From Bacillota bacterium (lineage in GTDB: Bacteria > Bacillota > Clostridia > Oscillospirales > Ruminococcaceae): 9,096 nt of DNA. Below are positions 1 through 5,253 of this stretch, piece by piece (the first letter of the stretch is position 1; each line of letters opens with the position of its first letter). Both the position numbers and the translations under genes were made by a program. The DNA is taken from assembly GCA_023457175.1 (NCBI GenBank), contig JAEWMM010000063.1, positions 1-9,096 on the forward strand, in the 5' to 3' direction. The notes under the pieces are model-generated. The model was not told the origin of the DNA, did no database searches, and saw only the letters and a list, made by a program, of their open reading frames with translations.

Positions 1-198
1 GTTGCCGGTCAGCTTCGGAATAAATACGACGGTTTTGCCCTGCACCGAACCGGCTGCGGGCGCCTGAGAGGACGGCGCGGCGGGAGCGGGCGCCTGCGAC
101 GAGGGCGCCGCACTGGAAGGCGCGGGGGCAGAACCTCCGCATGCTGCCAAAGAGAGCACTAAAGTCAATGCAAGCGTAAGGGCTAAAAGCTTTTTCAT
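1..198 (-). CDS. lsrB: AI-2-binding lipoprotein of an Lsr-type ABC importer (N-terminal part, cut by window edge)
   Basis: This is the first 66 residues of an extracytoplasmic solute-binding protein. The start MKKLLALTLALTLVLSLAAC is a lipoprotein signal peptide with lipobox LAAC. Cys20 would become the lipid anchor on the outer face of the membrane. A low-complexity Ala/Pro/Ser/Gln linker follows (about residues 21-50), with AAPSSQAPA present twice. The mature domain then opens with KTVVFIPKLTGN. E. coli and Salmonella LsrB open with the very similar IAFIPKLVG, in which the Lys (K35 there) contacts AI-2; Lys62 is the counterpart here. The start is fixed by an AGGAGG at 207-212, eight bases from the ATG. 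It is the fourth gene of the minus-strand operon, 68 bases after lsrD. The other ligand residues lie outside the window, so a different sugar ligand (RhaS- or RbsB-like) is possible. The adjoining lsrK-like kinase makes AI-2 the best guess. Confidence 0.85.
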   Translation of the reverse strand, partial: MKKLLALTLALTLVLSLAACGGSAPAPSSAAPSSQAPAPAAPSSQAPAAGSVQGKTVVFIPKLTGN

Positions 199-228
199 TC
201 AATTTTCCTCCTAGTTTTGTCAGTTTTA

Positions 229-253
229 TTTGAACACGTACTTGTGTTGCAAA
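229..253 (-). promoter_or_regulatory. Stem-loop in the lsrD-lsrB gap
   Basis: TTTGAACAC (229-237) pairs with GTGTTGCAAA (244-253), with one bulged base at 249 and a six-base loop. It lies between the lsrD stop and the lsrB ribosome site. It has no T-tract, so it is not a standard terminator. Hairpins in this position can shield the transcript of the binding-protein gene, which is usually needed in excess over the permeases. The left arm also contains TGAACA, a half-site-like word seen again in the divergent control region, so a DNA operator is an alternative reading. The role is inferred. Confidence 0.4.
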
Positions 254-266
254 TACACAGTTTGGC

Positions 267-1295
267 TTAAGCGTTTTTTATTCCCGTTTTTAAAAGCTTG
301 CGAAACAGAATCGAAAAGCTGCGTTTTTGTGCCAGTGCGCGCCCTATGACAACAATCAGCAGCAGCATGCCCACGGGGATGTCGAGGTACTGCGTGCTTA
401 CCTTAAAGCAGAGTGGGAGCCCGAACTTGAGCACGCCGATGACGACGGCGGCCAGCGCCGTACCGATGATGCTGCCCTTGCCGCCGGTGTTCAGTGTTCC
501 GCCAAGCACAACGGCTGTGATAATCGGCAGCGTAAACGAAATGCCGATATCGCTTTTGGCGGTGCCGAGATAGGCGGTCAGCACAATACCGGCGATAGAG
601 GCCCCCACGCCCGACAGCATGTAGGTGCTCATGACCACAAGGCGGGTATTGATGCCCGACATTTCGGCCGCCTGCTGGTTGACGCCCACCAGAAAGACGC
701 GCCGGCCATATTTTGATTTGTGCCGCAGCAGGTAGCAAACGGCAATTAATACGGCGAACAAAATGATCTGAAACGGAATAACCCCAAACGCCTTATACTT
801 GGCGATGCGGGTGAACTGCTCGGGAAAGCCGCTGATACCTTTGTAGCTTGCGGTGGCGGAGAGATTGGATATCAGCAGCGCCACGCCGGAGTAAAGAAAG
901 CTGCCGCCCAAGGTCACGACCATCGGCTGCACCCTGCAATAGGCGACGAAAAAGCCGGAGAGCGCCCCGCAAAGCGCCGCGATTGCGACTGCGAGCAATA
1001 CGGCGACCCAGATATTGAGCCCCGCGTCCTGCCAGCTTACCCCGATGACGATGGAGGTCAGGCCGACAATCGACCCGGCCTGTATGTCGATGCCGCCGGT
1101 AATCATAACGAAGGTCACAAACAGCGAGATAATACAAATTGAAATAATGTCGTTGATCGACAGCAGCATGCGCGCGAGGGTAAACTTGCTGCTGGCCAGC
1201 GAAAAGACGGTGAATTCGAGCAGGAAGATGGCGAGCAGCACCATTTCCCAGTTCAATAAGTACTTTTTAAAATTGATGTCAGGCTTGCTGTTCAT
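267..1295 (-). CDS. lsrD: ABC transporter permease of the AI-2 importer (second permease)
   Basis: This 342-residue inner-membrane permease belongs to the branched-chain/ribose type (BPD_transp_2 family, as RbsC, LsrC and LsrD). A short cytoplasmic N-terminus is followed by a series of hydrophobic segments covering nearly the whole chain. The family hallmarks are present: FVMITGGIDIQAGSIVGL (about residues 62-79), then VQPMVVTLGG, a GVNQQAAEMSGI loop that is probably cytoplasmic and contacts the ATPase, and VVLGGTLNTGGKGSIIG near the C-terminus. The start ATG overlaps the lsrC stop as ATGA, with an AGGAGGTG seven bases upstream (1303-1310), so translation is probably coupled. Second-permease position after lsrA and lsrC gives the lsrD name. 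From sequence alone it could serve any pentose-type importer; the AI-2 role comes from its neighbours. Confidence 0.88.
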   Translation of the reverse strand: MNSKPDINFKKYLLNWEMVLLAIFLLEFTVFSLASSKFTLARMLLSINDIISICIISLFVTFVMITGGIDIQAGSIVGLTSIVIGVSWQDAGLNIWVAVLLAVAIAALCGALSGFFVAYCRVQPMVVTLGGSFLYSGVALLISNLSATASYKGISGFPEQFTRIAKYKAFGVIPFQIILFAVLIAVCYLLRHKSKYGRRVFLVGVNQQAAEMSGINTRLVVMSTYMLSGVGASIAGIVLTAYLGTAKSDIGISFTLPIITAVVLGGTLNTGGKGSIIGTALAAVVIGVLKFGLPLCFKVSTQYLDIPVGMLLLIVVIGRALAQKRSFSILFRKLLKTGIKNA

Positions 1296-2257
1296 GCCTT
1301 TTCACCTCCTTTAATCGAGGCCTTGGTGCGGGCCGCCAGCCGCTCCCTGCGGTTTTTTTCGGCTGTCCGCTGCTGCATCAGCGCGTCGGCCACCACAATG
1401 GTGATCAGCAAAACGCCGGTGATGGTGTTGTCGTAGTCGGAGGAGAAGCCGAGGAAAACGAGTATGCGGCTGATGGAGGACATGAAAATAGCGCCTATGG
1501 ACGAGCCGATGATGCTGCCCAAACCGCCGGTGAGGCTTATGCCGCCGAGCACGCAGGCCGCAATTGCCTTCATCTCGTAGTTGACGCCGGCCGTCGGGGT
1601 GATAAAGCCGATTCGGGAGGAATAGATGATGCCCGCGACGGCGGCAAAAGCGCCACACAGCACATAAGCGGTTACCTTTGTGGCGCGCACCGGAATGCCG
1701 ACCAGCGTTGCGCCGGCGGCGTTGTCGCCGACCGAGATAAAGTATTTGCCGCGCCGTGTTCTTGTTAAGGCAAGGTGAATCGCAATAACGGCCAGAATCA
1801 CCACGGCGTAAAAGACGGTCAGGCTGCCGGCCAGCTTCTTCTGCGAGAGGAGCGTAAACCCGGCCGGCAGACTCTCGACCCATGCGCCCCGTGTATAAAC
1901 GTAAATAAACCCTCTGACAATGCCGTTTGTGCCCAGCGTGAATATCAGCGAGGGAATGCCCATCACCGCGACGCCCCAGCCGTTGATCAGGCCGATGACG
2001 GCGCCTACGCAGATGCCGGCAACAAAGGCGACGGTCCAGCTTGCGCCGTCGCGCAGCAGCGTTGAGGAAACTGCCGCCGACAGACCCAGCGTCGCGCCGA
2101 TTGAAACGTCGATCTCACCGGTTAATATGACGAATGCGATACCGGCGGCCAGCAGTGTGAAGACGACGCTGTCGTTTAAGCAGTTGACCAGCGAGGTCGG
2201 CGCAAGAAAGGCCGGATTGACGAGGCCCACGCCGCCGAACAAAACGATAAGGAACAT
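1292..2257 (-). CDS. lsrC: ABC transporter permease of the AI-2 importer (first permease)
   Basis: This is the first of two BPD_transp_2 membrane permeases that form the AI-2 channel with LsrD. Visible hallmarks are FVILTGEIDVSIGATLGLS (about residues 42-60), IPSLIFTLGTNGI, GDNAAGATLVGI and CVLGGISLTGGLGSIIGS. From the first ATG it has 321 residues, but that start cuts into membrane segment 1 and lacks a well-placed ribosome site. In the same frame the reading continues upstream as RKVIKKLAKARETSSL, a typical basic cytoplasmic lead-in. No ATG, GTG or TTG lies between there and the lsrA stop. A CTG at 2308-2306 overlaps the lsrA TGA as CTGA and would give 338 residues, closer to family length. 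The coordinates given use the conservative ATG. The 3' end overlaps lsrD by four bases. The substrate is inferred from context. Confidence 0.87.
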   Translation of the reverse strand: MFLIVLFGGVGLVNPAFLAPTSLVNCLNDSVVFTLLAAGIAFVILTGEIDVSIGATLGLSAAVSSTLLRDGASWTVAFVAGICVGAVIGLINGWGVAVMGIPSLIFTLGTNGIVRGFIYVYTRGAWVESLPAGFTLLSQKKLAGSLTVFYAVVILAVIAIHLALTRTRRGKYFISVGDNAAGATLVGIPVRATKVTAYVLCGAFAAVAGIIYSSRIGFITPTAGVNYEMKAIAACVLGGISLTGGLGSIIGSSIGAIFMSSISRILVFLGFSSDYDNTITGVLLITIVVADALMQQRTAEKNRRERLAARTKASIKGGEKA

Positions 2258-2304
2258 CAGGCTGCTCGTCTCTCGCGCTTTGGCCAGCTTTTTGATGACC
2301 TTCC

Positions 2305-3840
2305 TCAGCTCACCTGCTTTCCGTCCAATACGCCGAAGGCGGCCGACATCAGGCTGTCCTGATTGATATCGTCCTTTAAAAACTCGCAGTTAACGCGCCC
2401 CTGATACATCGTGACGGCGCGGTCTGAAAGCTCGATAATCTCCTCCATATCCGAAGAGATCAGCATAATGGCCACGCCCTGATCACGCAGCCGGTGGATG
2501 ATGGCGTACACCTCGGCGCGCGCTGCGGCATCAATGCCTCTGGTGGGCTCGTCGAGGATAACCAGCTTCGGCTTGGTAGAAAGCGCCCTGCCGATGACGA
2601 TTTTTTGCTGGTTCCCGCCTGAAAGGCTACCCGCCGCCTGGTCCTGCCCGGTCACCTTAATGTGAAAATCCTGTACATAGCAGCCGGTGAGGTCGCATTC
2701 CGCTTTTTTGTTGAGGAAAAACCGCCCCATTGAGAGGTTATACAATATGGAGGAGGTCGTGTTTGCCGCAACGTCGCTGATCTTGAACAGCCCGTGCAGA
2801 TGCCGGTCCTCCGGCACATAATTGATACCGGCCTGTATGACCTTAGCGGTGGGCAGCCCGGTAATGGGTCTGTCCTCAAGCAGCACGGCGCCGCCCAGAA
2901 CAACATCGCGCCCGATGATGGTGGTGGCAAGCTCGGTTCGGCCCGCGCCCACGACGCCCGCAACGCCGAGTATCTCGCCCGGATATACCTCTAAGTCGAC
3001 GTTGCTAAAGCCGTAGCCCGAAAGGTTCTTAACGGTCAGCACCGGCTTTAAGCCGTTATAGTCTATCGCGGTGATGCTGCACCCGGTCTGTTCGTTGCAT
3101 TTTTCTTCGATGCTGGGGGGCAGCAGGCCTTTGACCAGCATTTCACGCGTGAAGTCCTCCACCGGCCCGCGCAGTGTGACGACTCCGTCCCTGAGTATGG
3201 CGACGTGCGTGGCGATGTCGAACACCTCGGTTAAGCGGTGGGTAATATAGATGATGCCGATGCCCTTGGCCTTGAGATCTTTGATGCGGGCAAACAGGCT
3301 GCCCACCTCGTCAAAGGTCAGGGCGCTGGTCGGCTCATCGAGAATGAGCAGACGGGCGTTGCGCAGCAGGCCCCTGAGAATTTCCACAAGCTGCTGCTCG
3401 GCAATCGAGAGGCTGCTCGCTTTTCGGTTCATGTCCAGCCGCCAGCCAACCTCATCCATCAGTGCCGACAGCCTGCCGCGCAGCATGGAGGCTTTCTGCT
3501 CGAAGCCGATGAGAATGTTTTCCTCCACCGTCATGTTCGGGAAGATCATCGGTTCCTGCGGGACCATATAGATGCCATGCGCCAGCGCCAGCGAGGGCTT
3601 TGAGAGAAGCGTCCTTTTGCCGTCAATCTCGATGCCGCCGTTGTCCGGCTGATAAATACCCATTATAATTTTCATCAGGGTGCTTTTGCCCGCACCGTTG
3701 CCGCCGATGAGTGCGACCACCTCTCCGGCGCTGACCGTTAGGTCAATTCCTTTGAGAACGGCGTTTTGGCCGAATGACTTATGGATATTGTGCGCGGAAA
3801 GGATGGTGGCATTTGCGCTTGCCGACTTTTGTTCCGCCAT
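2305..3840 (-). CDS. lsrA: AI-2 ABC importer ATP-binding protein with two fused ATPase domains
   Basis: This 511-residue cytoplasmic ATPase powers AI-2 uptake through the two permeases. It has two ABC domains in one chain, as in LsrA, RbsA, XylG and MglA. Domain 1 shows Walker A GGNGAGKST (residues 46-54, Lys52), a degenerate signature SLSIAEQQ (143-150), Walker B LLILDE with catalytic Glu169, and switch His201. Domain 2 shows the usual sugar-importer changes: a non-canonical Walker A, GVVGAGRTE (295-303, Arg for Lys), with canonical LSGGNQQ (406-412) and LVILDE (Glu431). The phrases EILRGLLRNARLLILDEPTS and GEILGVAGVVGAGRTEL closely resemble E. coli LsrA. A GGAGGT six bases before the ATG (3847-3852) supports the start. 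It leads the minus-strand operon and is divergent from the lsrR-like repressor gene. RbsA-type specificity cannot be ruled out from this chain alone. Confidence 0.92.
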   Translation of the reverse strand: MAEQKSASANATILSAHNIHKSFGQNAVLKGIDLTVSAGEVVALIGGNGAGKSTLMKIIMGIYQPDNGGIEIDGKRTLLSKPSLALAHGIYMVPQEPMIFPNMTVEENILIGFEQKASMLRGRLSALMDEVGWRLDMNRKASSLSIAEQQLVEILRGLLRNARLLILDEPTSALTFDEVGSLFARIKDLKAKGIGIIYITHRLTEVFDIATHVAILRDGVVTLRGPVEDFTREMLVKGLLPPSIEEKCNEQTGCSITAIDYNGLKPVLTVKNLSGYGFSNVDLEVYPGEILGVAGVVGAGRTELATTIIGRDVVLGGAVLLEDRPITGLPTAKVIQAGINYVPEDRHLHGLFKISDVAANTTSSILYNLSMGRFFLNKKAECDLTGCYVQDFHIKVTGQDQAAGSLSGGNQQKIVIGRALSTKPKLVILDEPTRGIDAAARAEVYAIIHRLRDQGVAIMLISSDMEEIIELSDRAVTMYQGRVNCEFLKDDINQDSLMSAAFGVLDGKQVS

Positions 3841-3871
3841 ACCCGTACCTCCGTGTTTATCTTTTATTGAT

Positions 3872-3880
3872 GAACAAAAG
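3872..3880. repeat. GAACAAAAG word in the lsrA leader (copy 1 of 2)
   Basis: The 9-base word GAACAAAAG is found here and again, in the same orientation, at 4144-4152. This copy falls about 35 bases downstream of the predicted importer transcription start. TGAACA/TGTTCA-like halves occur in operators of several SorC-family regulators (I recall a TTGAACAAAA site for B. subtilis DeoR), so it may be a repressor half-site. A chance match is quite possible in such AT-rich DNA. Confidence 0.35.
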
Positions 3881-3919
3881 TTTTAAACAGTAATTTTTAT
3901 ATCATATTCTTCTGAGGCC

Positions 3920-3948
3920 ATGATAATTTATTTTAAAGCGATTGTCAA
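3920..3948 (-). promoter_or_regulatory. Promoter of the importer operon
   Basis: Read on the minus strand there is a perfect -35 TTGACA (3948-3943), a 17-base spacer, and -10 TATCAT (3925-3920), one mismatch from consensus. Transcription would start near 3913, leaving a leader of about 70 bases before lsrA. The -35 is embedded in the palindrome GTCAATTGAC (3944-3953), so a protein bound there would block RNA polymerase. Confidence 0.7.
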
Positions 3949-4086
3949 TTGACCCATTTGTTTCCATTCCTGTAATTTTTGATTTATTCGCTCAATAAAA
4001 TAGCTATAATTTAGATATTTTTAATATAACACCTGTAAAAATAGTCACTTTATACAAAGAAACAAATTTGAATTCTCGTAAAATTC

Positions 4087-4104
4087 TGAAAAAGAAATTT
4101 TTCA
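4087..4104. repeat. Inverted repeat upstream of the lsrR promoter
   Basis: TGAAAAA (4087-4093) and TTTTTCA (4098-4104) are perfect inverted arms around a four-base centre, ten bases upstream of the lsrR -35. It could be an operator or an A-tract element that bends DNA or assists RNA polymerase. There is no transcript from the left for it to terminate. Confidence 0.45.
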
Positions 4105-4113
4105 ATTATTTAT

Positions 4114-4142
4114 TTGACACGCTTTATTCCGATTGATATACT
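4114..4142 (+). promoter_or_regulatory. Promoter of the lsrR-lsrK-cupin operon
   Basis: The -35 TTGACA (4114-4119) matches consensus exactly. A 17-base spacer and -10 TATACT (4137-4142) follow. Transcription would start near 4149, about 50 bases before the lsrR ATG. The 14-bp palindrome at 4166-4179 then lies just downstream of the start point, a usual position for an autorepression operator. Confidence 0.78.
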
Positions 4143-4143
4143 A

Positions 4144-4152
4144 GAACAAAAG
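4144..4152. repeat. GAACAAAAG word at the lsrR transcription start (copy 2 of 2)
   Basis: This is the second copy of GAACAAAAG (first at 3872-3880). It sits immediately after the -10 box and spans the predicted transcription start of lsrR. A regulator bound here would cover the start site. Its presence in both divergent leaders is what makes it worth recording. Confidence 0.35.
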
Positions 4153-4165
4153 ATAATTTTAAAAA

Positions 4166-4179
4166 CATTTGTACAAATG
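4166..4179. promoter_or_regulatory. Candidate LsrR-type operator, perfect 14-bp palindrome
   Basis: CATTTGTACAAATG is a perfect dyad with no central gap, so it cannot fold as an efficient RNA hairpin and reads better as a DNA site for a symmetric protein. It lies between the lsrR promoter and start codon, 19 bases before the ATG. A half-copy, CATTTGT, occurs at 3955-3961 just upstream of the importer -35. The neighbouring SorC-type repressor is the obvious candidate to bind it; this is inference. Confidence 0.6.
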
Positions 4180-4198
4180 ATGAAAAGTGAGAGATATT

Positions 4199-5113
4199 AT
4201 GGATTATGAAGAGTCGTTAGTCATCAAAACGGCGTGGTACTACTATCTTGAAAATATGACCCAGCAGCGCATCGCCGAAATTTTTGGGATTTCACGCATA
4301 CGCGTTATTAAACTGCTCGAAAAAGCAAGACAGACCGGCGTTATTCAGTTTAAGGTGCGCAAGGACAGCGCAAGCCGGATGGCCCTTGAAAAAAAGCTCT
4401 GCGAAAAATACGATCTGAAGGATTCCTTCGTTGTGCCGACCAACCCGGAGGAGGAAGGCGTCAACGAGACGATTGCCAAGGCTGCGGCTATGTACATCGG
4501 CGACCGTATTGACGAGGATACCTTTATCAATATCGGTTACGGTGACACGCCCAGCCGCGTACTCAATAACCTCGCCATGATGAGCGAAAAGCCGATTACC
4601 TGCATTTCGCTCACCGGCGGCGTCAATTACTACCTGCCCAACACCCATTCGCAGACCTTTAACGCCCGGCTGTTCCTCATGCCCGCGCCGCTGATCGCTT
4701 CCTCCAGCGCGCTGGCCCATGCCATGCGTCAGGAGGCCTCGGTCACCGAAATATCGCGCATGGTGTTGCTTTCGGGCATCACGGTCGTCGGCATCGGCGG
4801 CATGTCGGAGGACGCCACCATTTTTAAATCGGGCATCCTGAGCAAGAACGATCTGCTTTATCTCAAAATGCAGGGCGGGGTGGGCGACATTCTCAGCCAT
4901 TTTCTTGACGAAAACGGCAACCTTTTAAACCACGACGTCGAAGACCGCCTGATCAGCACACCCTTAGATACCATTAAGAGCCTTGACAATGTCATCGGCG
5001 TTGCGGCGGGCAATTCCAAGACCGCCGCCATCCGCGCGGTGCTGCGCGGCGCCTATCTCGACGTGCTGATCACCGACGAGAATACGGCGCAGCAGCTTCT
5101 TGAGAACGAATAG
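4199..5113 (+). CDS. lsrR: SorC-family transcriptional repressor, phospho-AI-2 responsive (LsrR-like)
   Basis: This is a 304-residue DNA-binding regulator. The N-terminal helix-turn-helix (about residues 21-47, MTQQRIAEIFGISRIRVIKLL) is followed by a SorC-type sugar-binding domain with SLTGGV, LMPAPLIASS, VVGIGGMSEDATI, GGVGDILSHFLDENG and VAAGNSKTAAIRAVLRGAY. These match E. coli LsrR closely in order and wording (AWFYY..LTQ..I, LSGGV, IIPAPLRASS, AVGDILGYFFDAKGD). In the known circuit LsrR represses lsrACDB and lsrRK until phospho-AI-2 binds. ATG 4199 is chosen because GTGAGAG just upstream can serve as a ribosome site; a GTG at 4187 in frame has none. The gene is divergent from the importer operon. 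At the right it is followed by the kinase gene after 140 bases. The exact effector is inferred from its neighbours. Confidence 0.9.
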   Translation: MDYEESLVIKTAWYYYLENMTQQRIAEIFGISRIRVIKLLEKARQTGVIQFKVRKDSASRMALEKKLCEKYDLKDSFVVPTNPEEEGVNETIAKAAAMYIGDRIDEDTFINIGYGDTPSRVLNNLAMMSEKPITCISLTGGVNYYLPNTHSQTFNARLFLMPAPLIASSSALAHAMRQEASVTEISRMVLLSGITVVGIGGMSEDATIFKSGILSKNDLLYLKMQGGVGDILSHFLDENGNLLNHDVEDRLISTPLDTIKSLDNVIGVAAGNSKTAAIRAVLRGAYLDVLITDENTAQQLLENE

Positions 5114-5128
5114 TGCCCTTTGGCAGTT

Positions 5129-5170
5129 GTACATGGCGTTTAAAGCGTCAACATAGCCTGTACGTTTTTT
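5129..5170 (+). terminator. Weak terminator or attenuator between lsrR and lsrK
   Basis: GTACA-T-GGC (5129-5137) pairs with GCCTGTAC (5156-5163), with one bulged base and an 18-base loop. G and six T (5165-5170) follow directly. The stem is modest, so partial read-through is expected. That would let the repressor be made in a different amount from the kinase and cupin. Confidence 0.4.
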
Positions 5171-5221
5171 GATCGGTGGCACACTCAGTGTTTAAGTCAG
5201 CGTGTCTTATGGCGGGAATAC

Positions 5222-5237
5222 CTGATATAAAAATCAG
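5222..5237 (+). promoter_or_regulatory. Small stem-loop directly before the lsrK ribosome site
   Basis: CTGAT (5222-5226) and ATCAG (5233-5237) form a five-base stem with a six-base loop. The lsrK Shine-Dalgarno AAGGAGG begins at the next base (5238). It may only keep the ribosome site exposed. The stem is short and could be chance. Confidence 0.25.
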
Positions 5238-5253
5238 AAGGAGGCTATATATC

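Larger units (their letters stand above)
3841..4198. other. Divergent AT-rich control region between the importer operon and the repressor gene
   Basis: This 358-base gene-free stretch is far richer in A and T than its flanks. It holds one sigma-A-type promoter per strand, with the two transcripts starting about 235 bases apart, and a set of dyads. These are GTCAATTGAC at 3944-3953 (over the importer -35), a TGAAAAA/TTTTTCA hairpin at 4087-4104, CAAATTTG at 4063-4070, and a 14-bp palindrome at 4166-4179. The word CATTTGT, half of that palindrome, recurs at 3955-3961. GAACAAAAG occurs in both leaders. No coding frame of any quality is visible. The pattern fits shared control of both operons by the adjacent repressor. 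Confidence 0.75.

Noticed and set aside
3933..3946. Catabolite-repression (cre) like word around AAAGCG near the importer -35
   Set aside because: Only the left half fits the cre consensus; the right half fails at several conserved positions.
4005..4010. TATAAT as an additional plus-strand -10 box
   Set aside because: No -35 at suitable spacing and no extended TG motif; the TTGACA/TATACT pair at 4114-4142 is far better placed.
4292..4900. Open frame of 202 codons antisense to the repressor gene
   Set aside because: It is an artefact of the opposite strand of a clear SorC-family gene; the product is rich in His, Arg and Ala without recognisable motifs.
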